From Anastrepha obliqua (taxonomy: Eukaryota; Arthropoda; Insecta; Diptera; Tephritidae): a DNA stretch of 64,000 nt. The notes under the pieces were generated by a model, which was not told the origin of the DNA, did not search any database, and saw only the letters and a program-made list of their open reading frames with translations. A program made the position numbers and the translations under genes. Within the stretch, counting starts at the first letter, position 1. The number at the start of each line of letters is the position of its first letter. Below are positions 21,137 to 32,765 of this stretch, piece after piece. The stretch covers positions 18,808,001 through 18,872,000 of the forward strand of contig NC_072893.1 of assembly GCF_027943255.1 (NCBI RefSeq), read 5' to 3'.

Positions 21137-22308
21137 CTACTGTGGGCAAAACGTAAGGTGAATTTGGTTGTAAATTAAAAAATCTTTATTTATTCTTGTA
21201 AATCAATTTCATCCCCTTAAAAATAATCCCCTCTCGATGAAATACATTTATGCCAACGATTTTTCCAATCCCCGAAACATGCCAAATAGTCCATTTCAAG
21301 TATAGCCATCAGCACCTTCTTCGATTCAGCTTTTATCTCCTCAATCGGCTCGAAACGCGTTCCCCGGAGTGATCTCTTGAGTTGTGGGAATAGCCAGAAG
21401 TCACACGGAGCCAAATCAGGCGAATACGGTGGTTGCGGAACGATATGCGTGGAATTTTTGGCGAAATGGTCACGAAGAACGAGTGCAGTGTGAGACGGTG
21501 CATTATCGTGATGCAAAAACCAAGAGTTGTTGGCCCATAATTCTGATCTTTTTAGACGAATTGCTTCACGTAAACGAAGCATAACGCTCAATTAATATTC
21601 CTTATTAACAGTTTGGCCAGGTGGAAGGAATTCATAGTGCACCACACCACGAAAATCGAAAAAAACTGTCATCATGACCTTTATTTTTGAACGACTTTGA
21701 CGTGCTCTTTTCGGTCTGGCCTCGCCTTTAGCACGATATTCGCTTGATTGGTCGGTTGTTTCAGGGTCGTAAACATAAATCCAAGACTCATCTCCCGTAA
21801 TGATGCATTTGAGGTTGTCCTGATAGTCTGAAAGCATTGTTTCACACACATCAACGCGACGACTTTTTTTCCAAGAAATTGAGAGTTTTCGGTACCAAAC
21901 GAGATTTGACTTTTCGTAGGCCCAAATGGTCTTCCAAAATGGTTTTCATAGATCCTTCTGATATTCCGATCATATCAGTAAGGTCTTTAACAGTCAACCG
22001 ACGATTTTTGAGCACTAACTCCTTCACTTTATTGGCGTCTTGGTCATCTGTTGACGTCGATGGTCTTCCGGAGCGCTCCAAGTCATCAACGCGTTCTCGA
22101 CCCTCTTTGAAGTCTTTGTACCACTTATAAACATTTTTCTGCGACATGGTCGAACTACCAAATGCCTTCTGCAACATGCTAAACGTTTCCGCAGCCGAAA
22201 TTTCATTCCGCAAACAAAATTTGATGGGATTTCTCTGCTCAATCAAATCAGACATTGTAAAAATCGAAAAATGCACTCTTGGTCGTTTGGTAAACACAAG
22301 CGTAAATA

Positions 22309-23626
22309 CAGGGTTGGCCATATTAAACTGACCCATGTGATTATTAAAAAAATATGGAAAAAGAAACATTTTTTTGTGTGTTCATTGTGAAAAACATTTA
22401 ATATAGTTCAAGGAGATTCGTTTACATCACTTTTTGAATATGATATCGCGCAAGTGGTCGCCCTTAGCTCGTATAGCGTAATGTGCCCGTTTTTCGGCGT
22501 TTTCCATAGTTTTGGCCAGCGTCTCGGCCGATATGGCGGCTATTTCCCGCCGGATATTGGCCTTAAGTGCGCCTAGTGTCTTTGGCTTGTTGACGTAAAC
22601 CTTAGATTTCAAATAGCCCCAAAGAAAAAAGTCCGGTGGCGTCAAATCCGGTGATCGTGGCGGCCAGTCAAAATCGCCGCTTTTTGATATCAAACGGCCA
22701 GGGAACAAAGTCTTCAATAAGTTGACGGTGGCTCGTGCTGTGTGTGGTGGTGCGCCATCTTGCTGAAACCAGAAGTGCTCCATACCATTTTCACGAACAA
22801 TCGGCATCACAAAATCGGTTATCATGGCCCGATAACGCTCTTGATTGACGGTCAATGGTTGGTGTTGACCATTTTCAAAGAAGAACGGCCCAATGACCAT
22901 ATCAGCGCAAATGCCACACCAGACTGTAACTTTTTGGTCGTGGAGAGGTACCTCTTCAATAATTTGAGGGTTTTCAGTGGCGTAGAAACGGCAATTTTGC
23001 TTATTTACGGTTCCGTTCAAGGAGAAATGGGCCTCATCACTCATAATGATTTGATGCCAAAAATCCTCATCAGTTTGGGCCATTCGGACGACAAAATTGG
23101 CATATTCCAAGCGACGAGGCTTGTCGGCCGGCAACAGTTGTTGATTTAGTTGTATTTTGTACGGGAATATCCCCAAATCCAAACGAATGATACGTCGTAA
23201 AGTGGTCCGAGGGATGTCCAACTGAGCAGAACGACGATTACCTGACGTTCGCGGCGATGTCTCGATACTGGCTCGTACGGCCGCGATATTTTCGTTAGAT
23301 CGTCTTGGCCGCTTTTTATTTGGACGTCGGGTATTAGCCACAGTGCCGGAAGACAAAAATCTTTTGTGCATTTGCTTGATTGCGTTCTTTGACGGCGCAC
23401 TTTTCACTTTATTTTTTTTTCTCCACGCACGTTGCGTTTTTACAATCGAGAAGGAATTTTGAATGTACAGCTGAACAATTTCAGCGCGTTCTATTGGGGT
23501 GTACTGTTTCATGGTATAAATCTCCTTCGACTGACGCTTCCAACGCGGTATGTCATTAGCTGATCTGAAATTACAGTAAAAAGTTATAGGGTTACTCAAT
23601 GGGTCAGTTTAATATGGCCAACCCTG
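22309..23626 (-). mobile_element. complete DD41D (rosa-type) mariner element, nested
   Basis: The 27 bp terminal repeats are identical: CAGGGTTGGCCATATTAAAC begins the left end at 22309 and, on the other strand, the right end at 23626. TA flanks both sides (22307-22308, 23627-23628). At 1318 bp it has the size of a complete mariner and contains one uninterrupted transposase gene. It lies in the 5' untranslated part of the older mariner 21137-23770, so it arrived later. Confidence 0.93.
22427..23512 (-). CDS. DD41D mariner transposase, intact
   Basis: This would catalyse cut-and-paste transposition at TA sites. The frame is open further upstream, but the Met at 23512 (MKQYTPIERAEIVQLY) is the natural start: it gives 361 residues and lies inside the TIRs. 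Residues 5-60 form the first HTH region, 62-72 a basic RRPNKKRPRRS segment (possible nuclear signal), and about 85-120 a second HTH. The catalytic acidic residues are Asp159 (MSDEAHFSLNG), Asp252 (FQQDGAPPHTA) and Asp294 (DLTPPDFFLWG), with 41 residues between the last two. That spacing defines the DD41D or rosa group, known from tephritids and other insects. There is no stop or frameshift, so it may be active. Alternative: a recently dead copy with a harmful missense change that I cannot see. Confidence 0.92.
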   Translation of the reverse strand: MKQYTPIERAEIVQLYIQNSFSIVKTQRAWRKKNKVKSAPSKNAIKQMHKRFLSSGTVANTRRPNKKRPRRSNENIAAVRASIETSPRTSGNRRSAQLDIPRTTLRRIIRLDLGIFPYKIQLNQQLLPADKPRRLEYANFVVRMAQTDEDFWHQIIMSDEAHFSLNGTVNKQNCRFYATENPQIIEEVPLHDQKVTVWCGICADMVIGPFFFENGQHQPLTVNQERYRAMITDFVMPIVRENGMEHFWFQQDGAPPHTARATVNLLKTLFPGRLISKSGDFDWPPRSPDLTPPDFFLWGYLKSKVYVNKPKTLGALKANIRREIAAISAETLAKTMENAEKRAHYAIRAKGDHLRDIIFKK

Positions 23627-23869
23627 TATATTACTGATAATGACATTCACATGAAAGTTGGCCCAGATGTTATTAACAGTGCTGCCAACTCATGAAAAAA
23701 ATAACTAGAGCGAAATTTTAATCCCGCGAAGTTTGACAAATAAATTCACCTTACTTTTTGCCCACAGTAGTATATTTGCCCGCCTTGAATACAACGTCAA
23801 GATCGCCTCCGAATGCTTTGTTGGAGTTGATACTTCTGGACTTAGTGATTCAGAAGGCTGCAATGAAAG

Positions 23870-24264
23870 CAATGTGTACATTCAACAAAAGAAGTCAATT
23901 GTGAAAACTCAACGTGCGTATAAAAAATTAAATAATGTGAAAAGTGCGCCTTCTAAGAACACCATTAAATGTTTGTACGAAAGGTTTTCGACTGGTGATG
24001 CTCTTTCTAATCCAAAGAGGTCAAATCAAAACCGACCAAGGCGATCGGAAGAGAATATTGCTCTTGTACGCCAAGGATATCAAAAAATCGCCGTTCTCAG
24101 CAGTTGGGCATTGCTCGGACCACTTTATAGCGAATTATCTGCATTGATTTGCATTTATTCCCGTATAAGATTCAATTGACGCAAAGATTGTTGCCTGCGG
24201 ACAAGCCTCGTCGATTGGAATGGGCCCAAAAAACATATGGGTCCGTCGAATATGGGCAACCCTG
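23870..24264 (+). pseudogene. internally deleted DD41D element relic
   Basis: The plus strand reads SIVKTQRAYKKLNNVKSAPS, NPKRSNQNRPRRSEENIA, then, after a frameshift, LFPYKIQLTQRLLPADKPRR, all close to residues 20-135 of the intact transposase at 22427. It then jumps directly to a terminal repeat (ATGGGCAACCCTG, ending 24264, TA next). The catalytic core is missing. The left end is not clear; it may begin anywhere after 23772. It is in the opposite orientation to the intact copy. Confidence 0.8.
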
Positions 24265-24745
24265 TATTCAGTTCACATTGCAATTTATGTTGAATGGCCC
24301 TTTTAGTTTATTGAGTAGCCATATATCAAAAGGAGCAAATACTGATAAATGCAGTGGTTGTGCAAGTAAGTGGGCCGTGGTTTTATTTTATTTTTTTATT
24401 TTATTTATTTTTATTAACCTGATTGACACTTAGGCTAGCAGGAAAGAATCGTTAGAATCACCGATGTGCTGCTGCATTCGATACTCTATTGGGTCTATAA
24501 GCAGCATCGAGTTTTTTGACCGCCTGCTCTGACTTTTCTCTTTGATTGTATTGGCACTAAAGAATGTGTCGATTTTTCTGTTCTTATTTCAATTTTGAAA
24601 GGCTGTGAGACCCAACTAACTTCTTCTTAAACGATTTTGACCGAGTGTAAAAACGCTTACCAGTCGCTTCTTTCTCATGCTGTTTAAACGGAATTCACTA
24701 AGCACAAAACTTTCAAACACTTATCTTTGAAGCGTAATATCACCT
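24265..24745. other. unassigned stretch
   Basis: I see a T-rich patch near 24385-24415 and nothing that I can name. Confidence 0.35.
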
Positions 24746-24905
24746 GCCATTAAAGGGGCTGCTCATAAAAAAAACCATTTGAAGTTGAGAGTCGGCTTAA
24801 AACTGTAGGTTCCTCCCTTTGTGGAACAACAACAAGACGCACGCCAGAAATAAAAGGAGAGGCTTGGCCAAACACCTAACGCGCCAATTACAATGTCAAC
24901 TCTGG
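24746..24905 (+). repeat. 3' half of tRNA-derived SINE
   Basis: It contains GCTGCTCATAAAAAAAACC, GAGTCGGCTTAAAACTGTAG, TCCCTTTGTGGAACAACAAC, AAGACGCACGCC and GGCTTGGCCAAACACC, ending near CGCGCCAATTA. These are in the same order as in 25690-25835. The promoter half is missing. Confidence 0.75.
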
Positions 24906-25525
24906 CCTGCGGCTCAATAAAGGTCAATCTATATCCGTTTACTTAATATTATATATCCGTAAATAGTTTAAAGAAAAGTGATCAGTGATCAGTGATCCCT
25001 CCAACCACTCTATAAAGCAATGGTTGAATGATATTTTTCGTTTATTAAATAAATTCGCTATATTTAATACTCTCAAAGTTTAAAATCGAAAGACACCCTT
25101 CAACTTGATCACAGTAATAAACCGAAAATAACTAGACCACATTTGATAACCATTTAAGGGCTATAAAAAAGGTTACACACTCGAGCTGAAGTTCCTCTGC
25201 TGCTTTATATTGACCTAACAGCTGGGCTTGGCAAAGGTTGGCAAGTTTCGTGCGTGAACGCTGTTCTTGAGCTGTCGGCCACTACACGCTTTACAACACG
25301 TAAAATAAATTTGCATTTCACGCTATTTTTAGTTGTTAGTGATTTTGAATTTACATGACTTCATCGACAAGTTTATTATGCCGAAATCAGGCCAACATGA
25401 AAAAAAGTACAATAATAAAATAAAGAAAAGAAAAGGGAAAAAAATTCAAGCAGCAAAAATTTGTCGCATCAGCAAAAAAATATTTAAAAGAAATCAAACT
25501 CAGCTTTATAACAAATACTTGTGTA
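24906..25525. other. unassigned stretch
   Basis: I see no supported gene. An open frame from 25333 has no family I recognise, and its 3' part runs into a SINE. Confidence 0.35.
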
Positions 25526-25565
25526 CAAGGTGGCGCAAATTACCTAATCACGCTATGGAACGCTG

Positions 25566-25835
25566 TAGCCGAATGAGTTGGTGCGTAATTAACATACGGG
25601 AGCACGTGGATTCGACTCTCCCTACATGGAACAGAAAAATTATAAAAAAGGTCGCCCCTCGACAGGTAATGGCAAGCCTCCGAGTGTATTTCTGCCATGA
25701 AAAAGCTCCTCATAAAAAATATCTGCCGTTCGGAGTCGGCTTGAAACTGTAGGTCCCTCCATTTGTGGAACAAATCAAGATGCACGGCACAAATAGGAGA
25801 AGGCTACACACTCAACAGAGGTGTACGCGGCAACT
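25566..25835 (+). repeat. tRNA-derived SINE, fullest copy
   Basis: A box TAGCCGAATGAGTTGG (25566) and a B box within GTGGATTCGACTCTCC (about 25607) form an internal Pol III promoter. The body has GGTCGCCCCTCGACAGGTAA, GTATTTCTGCCATGAAAAAG, GAGTCGGCTTGAAACTGTAG, GTCCCTCCATTTGTGGAAC and GGTGTACGCGGCAAC. At least four further copies or pieces are in this window (2035, 20185, 24746, 51530). I take it as a tephritid SINE family, from general familiarity rather than a search. Confidence 0.85.
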
Positions 25836-26229
25836 ATTTATTTGTTTTGTTGTTTCAAATATAATTTCAACTGAAGAGTCCTACTTTTCCGCGGATGATG
25901 GAACAGTCGATTCTCAATTTAAAAAAAAAATTAATACGTTGAAAGGCTTATTGAGTAATATTTCTGAATTATAATTCTTAACTCTGGGCGCTCGAATTTT
26001 TTGTCTTTGTTACTGGTACAAAATTATTTTGTTATTATTGAAGTTTTTCATTTTCATGAGGATATTTTTTCACATAAAAATGATCACTTAAACTATCACA
26101 AAGGACGAATCTTTCTTCGTTCAAGTGTGCCCATTCCCTGGGCAACCATACCAACCTAACCTAACCTCACCACTTAAACTGAAGAAATTTTTTTGTTTTT
26201 CTGATAAAATCCACTTTAAAAAGTAGCAG

Positions 26230-27668
26230 CAAGGTGGCGCAAAATTAATCATCTTATGGGAAGATTTATAGTTTTTGCAAATGGCATCGTACGCTAGGTC
26301 GCTGCATTAAAGAAACAGACAAGCAATGGAGCGCGCAAAGGTCAGAATAAGGATTTCCATCTTACAGCATATTTTTTTTATTTATGGGCTAAGACCAACA
26401 GGCAACTAAGTTCTCGCTGTGTTTTTGATGAAAATACAACTTTATTCTGAAAAAATGGTTACAAGTGAATCATTGAAAGTATTCTCCCATCGCTGGCTAC
26501 TACTTTTTCCCATCTTTCTGGTAGATCTCGTATACCGTCGCGGTAAAACTGTTCATCTTTTGAGGCTATCCACGAATCAAGCCCTTTTTTGATGTCTTCA
26601 TGTCTTCAATGGAACTGCTGGTCAGCTAGACCATGTGCCATCGATCGGAACAGGTGATAATCGGACGGTGCAATACCTGGAGAATATGACGGGTGGGGTA
26701 GGATCCCCCATTTCGGTTTCATTGTTTCCAGGTAGGTTTTAACGGGTTTGGCAACGTGAGGCCGGGCGTTGTCATGCTGTAGAATCACTTTTTCATGCCT
26801 CTCCGCGTATTGGGGCCGCTTCTCGCGCAGTGCTCGGCTCAATCGCATCAATTGAAGTCGATACCAATCCACAGTGACGGTTTCGCTTGGTTTTAACAGT
26901 TCATAATTAATAACACCAACTTGGTCCCACCAAGTACATAGCATAAGCTTCGCAGCGTGAATATTCGGCCGAGGCGACGACGTAGAGAAGAATGACCGGG
27001 CAGTCCCCATGACTTTCTTTTCTTTGGATTGCTGTAGTGAACCCATTTTTCATCACCCGTCACGATGTGATTTTTTCATTTTTTCCGCTGGAGCAGTTGT
27101 TCACAGGCGAAAAAAAGACGTTCAACATCACTTGCTCTTAACTCATAAGGAACCCAAGTCCCTTGCCTCTGAATCATTCACAAAGCATACAATCGCTTGA
27201 AAACGGATTGGCGTGTAACTCCTAATACTGAAGCAGGCTCTTCTTGCGTTTGACACGGATCCTCAGCGAGCAATGCCTCCGATTCAGCGTCTTCGAAGGT
27301 TTTTGGCTTTCCTTCACGCGGACGGTCGTCAACATTAAAATCACCGTCTTTGAAGCGACGAAACTAATCTCGGCACGCTGTTTCACTTAAAGCAGCATCT
27401 CCATAAACTTTTTGTAGCTCTCGATGCGCTTCAGCTGCCGTTTTTTTTTTTTTCAAATGAAAGAGGATAATCAACACTTCTCGCAAATGACGATTATTCG
27501 GCACAAAATCAGATATTTTCACAAAACCAAACGTTTAGGTTGTGTTAGAATCGACTAGCACACACTGCTGGCGGCATCTATTGACAAACAGCGGGAACTT
27601 AGTTGCGGACCTAATAGTAAAAAAAGTATTCAAAAACAAAATCGGATGATTAATTTTGCGCCACCTAG
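26230..27668 (-). mobile_element. mariner relic, mauritiana/mellifera-like
   Basis: Ends CAAGGTGGCGCAAAATTAAT (26230) and CTAGGTGGCGCAAAATTAAT (other strand, from 27668) pair over about 22 bp. TA is present on the right (27669-27670) and altered on the left. Minus-strand frames give the HTH (AAEAHRELQKVYGDAALSE), FRRFKDGDFNVDDRPREGK, a WVPYEL motif (near 27150), HIVTGDEKWVHY with the first Asp, ILQHDNARPHVAK with the second, and SYSPGIAPSDYHLF with the third. Frameshifts and stops are spread along it, and the longest open piece is 26606-27046. Confidence 0.83.
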
Positions 27669-27759
27669 TATGTACGAACATTTCTAAGCTCTTGTGCAAT
27701 AATAGTAGCTCATGCTCTGGAGTCAATAAAAGTAGCTCATATTTGTGGCGCCACCTTGT

Positions 27760-29130
27760 ATATAGCTTTATTTTAAACAACTACTTTGCCACTTTTGTTT
27801 ATCCGCTAGGCATACAAATAAGCCACTTAAGCTTCAAAAAAGCAGCAGCGGAGTTTTTAGTTATGTTTCTGTTTTGTTTTTTTTTTGTTGTTGTTGTTTT
27901 GAAGTGAATGACCGAGTCATCAAAATTCGGGCTAAAATGGCAAAACAAAGAAACTATGCAAATGGCATAGAGAATTTAAACGCAGGTATTTAATTTTTTT
28001 TTTCTTCCAAAACTAACCGCAAAAGCATAGATTCAGCTCGTGCTGGGGCAGAGCTTAGTAATTTCTTTTAATTAGACACGAAAGAGCTGCTAATAAACTG
28101 TCTCGACTAATTGGATAGAGGAGTAGTTTGTTCGCTACATTTAATTTATATCATCAGCAGCAAACTTTGAACTTTTAAATTAGCGAAGAAAATGCCAGAG
28201 CCAAGTTTATTTAGTAAAAAAATATTTCGATGGAATTTATGGCGAGTCTGGCATAGCCACACGTCCATGAGTGAATGAATTCATGTTGAAATATATGTGT
28301 GTACCATATGCATGTATGTATATATGCATGTAAGCCTAAGGCATTCGGCATGCATATGCGCCACTCTGCCACATCATAACGAAATTAACATAAGAATAAA
28401 TATACAAGGCCATGTTTTATAATTAATTGCTCCAGTTTCAGCAGCTACACGCGCATCGCAAAGGTGCATCTCTGCCTGCCCACTCAGGGGATATTCAGTC
28501 AGCCAACCGCCAGTCGCACTCAGCTGTTGCTGCAGCTCGAAATGCAAGCAGATGCTGCTACACTTTTGCTTTGCATGCGATCAAAGTTCTTATGCAAATC
28601 TATCGCTGCTACTTGCGCCAATTAGCTATGTAGATTAGCTGCTGCCCAATCATCGCCGTCTGCCGTCTGCCTCGCCCTCAGCCGCAGCTGCAGGCTGGTG
28701 GGAGTGCAGAAATTCTCTCTATTGGCTTTATTATAATTTATTGCAATTTATTATCAATTTATATGTAGGTTTTTCTATGAGTAGTAAAATATTTGCATAA
28801 CTTTATGCTAATTGTCCGCAATTACTCGAAATTCGCCATTAGTCGCCTAAATACGCCTAAGTTTATTTAGAGGTATGCGACTCGATTTGGGTTAAGTATT
28901 TCATTGACCTGTGTAAAATGTGTGAAATGATACAAAAAACGTTTAATTAGTGTCTATTGAATAAACATGAAAGTACTTTGCAAACTTAAATTGTTAACAA
29001 GATTCATGGAATTTTCCCTGCTCTAAGGGTTTTATTAATTAGTGAATGTTGTTAAAACTAATAGACTTTCATTATTTTGCGGTCAGAGTATCACAAAACT
29101 GAAGGGTGTTTCAAAAGCGACACCTAGGTA
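27760..29130. other. 1.4 kb of mostly single-copy-looking sequence
   Basis: I recognise no element. Around 28420-28720 the DNA is less AT-rich, with CAGCTG-type words and an open frame of Ala/Ser/Gln/His-rich residues. It may be a non-coding single-copy segment; I cannot call a gene. Confidence 0.35.
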
Positions 29131-30420
29131 CAGTAGTGAATAACTCTTAGACGGCGCCTTTTTTATCTCGCCGCTACTGTGCAACCTAGTCTTAGAAGCG
29201 GACGATATAGTCATCCCAATGATAGGGAAGTTTCTTTCGATTTAAAATATGCAATCAACGTTAAGGAAACTCTCTAAGTGGACGACCTCAAACGGTCTAA
29301 CGGTTAACCCAGCCAAGACCAAAGTAGTTCTGTTCACTAGAAGATATAAAATACCGAGTTTTAAGTTACCGTCTTTAGATGGAGTAACACTAACCTTAAC
29401 GAACGAAGCATTGGCTTAATTCTGGCACCAAAGCTTTCTTGGAAAAGGAACACTGAAAAAAGGATGAAGTAAGCTTGCAATGCCCTATTTATCTGTAAGA
29501 GAACATTTGGCAAAAAAAAGAGGGTCTGAAATCGTATATTAACCACTGGGCGTAAAATAGGATCATCAGACCTTGACTTGTGGAGCTTTCGTGTGGCGGG
29601 AGGCGATTCAGACGAAATCCTATTTAAAGAATCTTATAAAAGTTCAACGATTAGCTTGTGTAGGAATAACAGGTGCGCTGCGATTGACGCCTTAGGTGGC
29701 GCTGGAAGTGATCCCACATATTCCACCCACTGATACATCTGTTAAAGGTATGGTGGCCAAATCTGCTTCAGGGATCAAAGCAGAAGACATGCTAAAAGAA
29801 AACACGTACGCTTATGCAACAGTTCCACTATCCATGAAAAACTTGCAAGACGTATCGAAAGCAGACCATCTGGTTCCCAAGGTAGAACAGAAAATATTGG
29901 CAGGCCAGAGTTAAATCAGGTGATTGTGGCCACCATAGTTATACGACAATGCCACGGGATCGGGAGTGCACTCGGAACAATTATTCTTCAATTGCTCTTT
30001 TAGACTCCCAGACTGGTGTAGCGTCTTCCTAGCTGAGATCTACGCTATAGACAAAGCAGCAAAAACGAAAAGACTATTGGACTAACCTCCGGCACTACGA
30101 TCAAGGCACTAGTTTCAACGCGCATCAATTCAAGATTTGTTAAGGAATGCAGGAGGTCGCTCTCGCTCATCCAACAACACAACACCACACTTTGTTGAGT
30201 CCTCGGCTACTCTGGAGTAGAAGTAATGAAATAGCGGAAAGACAAGGAGAGGCTCTGAGCTCGACCTTCAACGAGAGATACAGAGCGTAAGCATTTCTCT
30301 AAACGAACTGTAGGCTGCTATTGACTTGGGAGGAACCGCGGAAATCAATAGAAAGAAAAATTGGAAAGGTCTTGGTTTGCGTGCTTATAAAAAACAGCTC
30401 CTGCAGGAAGTGAAATCAAG
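29131..30420 (+). pseudogene. LINE relic with RT end and RNase H
   Basis: The plus strand reads, across frameshifts, GALSPLLCNLV, an ADDIVI catalytic block, TTSNGLTVNPAKTKVVLFTR, RYKIPSFKLPSLDGVTLTL, then LAPKLSWKRN and RTFGKK. After 29950 an RNase H-like part follows (AEIYAIDKAA) and then residues like NEIAERQGEALSS. The wording is close to the LINE at 57790-59345, so the two belong to one family of the I/R1/LOA type. Confidence 0.7.
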
Positions 30421-31744
30421 TGATCACAAATAATGTTCGCATTTTTGCTGTTTGACTCATTCTGATTTATTATTCAGATTTACTTGAAAAAGTAGTAAAA
30501 AATTGGACAGATCGAATGGACCATGTAATTCGTGGTTGCGGCCGGACATCATGTTCAAAAAATAAATGCCCTGAAATTATTTACCACGTGGTCAGTGCTC
30601 GTTCTGTGTAAATGTGAAGTGAAAAAAGTTTTTATTTTTGTTTGCACAAACACTTTTCGCTCTGTATTTTCACAAACGATTTTGCGATTCTCGTGTGTGC
30701 CCTAATAAAAGTGTTCCGTCTCCACTGGAGTCATGGAACTTTTGCAAGTGAATATTCAAATTTCAAATCACATTTGTTTTGAAGATGGAGTATTTTTAAA
30801 GGAAATATAATATATCGCAAATGATTATTCTGCTTGGTTTAAAGCAAAGAGTTCGTGATGATAAAAGGTAAGATAAGAATTTTTAGTAAATTTAATCCTA
30901 TTTTGAAAATAATGGTGTATTTAAAAGAATTTGTTGATAGTGCTGAGATGCCCACTTCGCCTTTGAGGAACCTGAAGTTCATGTTAGTTCCCTGACAAAT
31001 GTTTCAAGTCGTGATATTTTGACATTACAAAAAACGAATTTTCCAAATAGTGAAAGATGCTTTTACCAATAACATTTAATTATTAAATTTATTCATATTC
31101 ATTTATTGTTTTCCATTCGTTTTTAACAAAATTTTTGCTCATAATCTGCACTTGGTTAAAACTATTTTTTAAAGCTAAATCAATTGTATCAAAATATTTG
31201 AACCTAAAATAAAAATACTTCAAATAAGTTCTTTTTCTTTAGTAGGAAATGTTAATCTTAAATAGATACACAAACTGGCTCCCAGGCCCAGTGTTCTTTC
31301 TTACAATATTTACTACATTTGTTGTGTAAGATTGGTTTTTTTTGTTAATTGTTTAAGTTAATATATTAGCTGATAGCCCCTTAATAAACTACCAACAACA
31401 TGCGCACACACCCACAAACAACTTTCCTCGCATTAAAGCTACAACACTGTCCGAAAACAGTTCGGAAAAAAGTAGGCTTTAGTAGTGATTTTGTAATCAT
31501 AAAAACCTAAAAAACTATTTTTGAAAATATCATAAAAGCCATGACAGTTTTTCAAATCAATACGGCAATAAAATAATTTTAATTCAATTTACGTAATGAA
31601 CAAAAAACTAGAATAAAATGCGAAAAAAAAATAAAAAAACACAGTTTATTTTAACAACTTAAAACTCAAGTCGCAAGTTATTAAATTAAACCGCTTTTTT
31701 TAATCAAGTCGCAAACACAAGTTATTCACCCATACCGCAAAGCC
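30421..31744. other. 1.3 kb without recognisable genes
   Basis: AT-rich. I find no coding frame or repeat that I can support. Confidence 0.4.
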
Positions 31745-32400
31745 TTTTGTAAAACTTGGGGTCTGAAACCTGCTGTGGTCCTATCGATATACACAGCACT
31801 TATCAGACCAGACGGAGCATGGTTAAGTCCATACCTCGGGAACTATATAAGCTGCAAAGAAGTGTATGTTTATGCATTACGGGTGCCATGAGTACAACCT
31901 CCTTCGATAATCTAAATGCTATGCTTAATTTGTGCCCCTTAGATCCTAAGAGACAACAGGAAGCAATAAAAGCAAACTGTCAAACTTTCTACTAAACCTT
32001 GGAAGGAAAGATGTTCGGTATTATTACAGAACACAACCCATGGGGTCAACATATGAACACCATTGGAATCATTGAGGGCCCAATGTACCTGTCGTGCTTG
32101 TGCTTGAAGGAGGCGGATAGCACTGAGCACTTTCTCTATGAGTGTCTTGCCTTTGCTAGAGCAAGGCTACGAGTTTTGGGTTCCGATGTCGTGAGAATTA
32201 GTAATACTCGCTCTCTAAAACCGGATATTTACAGATTTACCAAAGAATCTGGAAAATTCTCATAGGACTAACTCTATCTCTATTCTTTCCTATCTCTTTC
32301 TCTGATACTTTTCTCCTTCCCTCCTTGACTATCTACCCTCTTTCCAGAGCTTTAAATACAATGGGCTTTTTAGCCTGAGTGTTTTACGAGCCACCAAATC
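31745..32400 (+). pseudogene. LINE 3' relic (thumb, C-terminal zinc knuckle, 3' end)
   Basis: It opens with a GLKPAVVLSIYTALIRP-type thumb segment, continues with KLQRSVCLCITGAMSTT and FDNLNAMLNLCPLD, and then a separate frame carries CLCLKEADSTEHFLYECLAF, the C-x-C...H-x4-C module, and SNTRSLKPDIYRFTKESG. It ends in ALNTMGFLA-like wording near 32370. RNase H is missing between the two parts. Confidence 0.65.
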
Positions 32401-32765
32401 TCCTGGAGCTCCTTGGCTCGACCTTTTCAAATTTCAATTTTCAAACACAAGGATCAAGGATTTGACTCGATATTGACTTCTTTAGAAGTAGGGTTCATTC
32501 AACAACAATAACCATATAAATCCTAGTTTAAAACTTTGTGCAAATTAAAAACACAACTCAAATTTTCATCAAATTCTTGAATTTTTAAACACAATTTTTA
32601 GAAACTTTTCGGTTATATAGAGTTTTGCACCTACTCGAAAACGAGAAAAAACTTTTCATTTCACGTTAACACAGAGCGAGATTATAATGAAAATAAAAAA
32701 ATTCATTCAATATGTCTATTTCCGTATTATCATTTAAATTTCTCAAGATCTTAATTTTTGAAGAC
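32401..32765. other. unassigned stretch
   Basis: AT-rich, with no feature that I can support. Confidence 0.35.

Larger units (their letters stand above)
21137..23770 (-). mobile_element. DD34D mariner pseudogene, host of a nested DD41D element
   Basis: Ends CTACTGTGGGCAAAACGTAA (from 21137) and CTACTGTGGGCAAAAAGTAA (from 23770, other strand) are flanked by TA at 21135-21136 and 23771-23772. With the 1320 bp insertion removed the element is 1314 bp. The minus-strand transposase starts at the Met at 22255 (MSDLIEQRN) and shows the HTH, the first Asp in CIITGDESWIY, the second in FLHHDNAPSH and the third in YSPDLAPCDFW, 34 residues apart (DD34D). Two lesions kill it: an extra A in a homopolymer near 21865 and a TAA in place of Tyr near 21593. 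The subfamily is not certain, since the protein lacks the WVPHEL motif. Confidence 0.9.
25526..27758. mobile_element. possible TA-flanked composite with short TIRs
   Basis: CAAGGTGGCGCAAAT at 25526 and, on the other strand, CAAGGTGGCGCCACAAAT from 27758 form a short inverted pair. TA lies just outside both (25524-25525, 27759-27760). The interval holds a SINE and a complete mariner relic whose own TIR starts with CAAGGTGGCGC as well. The outer pair could be a non-autonomous relative of that mariner, later invaded by it, or two independent ends. Confidence 0.4.

Noticed and set aside
25333..25752. 139-codon ORF as a host gene
   Set aside because: Its second half is SINE sequence and its first half is Lys/Ile/Asn-rich AT sequence with no motif.
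25540..25840. True tRNA gene at the SINE head
   Set aside because: A and B boxes are present, but the sequence does not fold into a full cloverleaf by eye and has a long SINE body and many copies.
28427..28633. Ala/Ser/His/Gln-rich ORF as a coding exon
   Set aside because: No motif, no clear splice sites and composition that may reflect CAG-type words. I left it as unassigned sequence.
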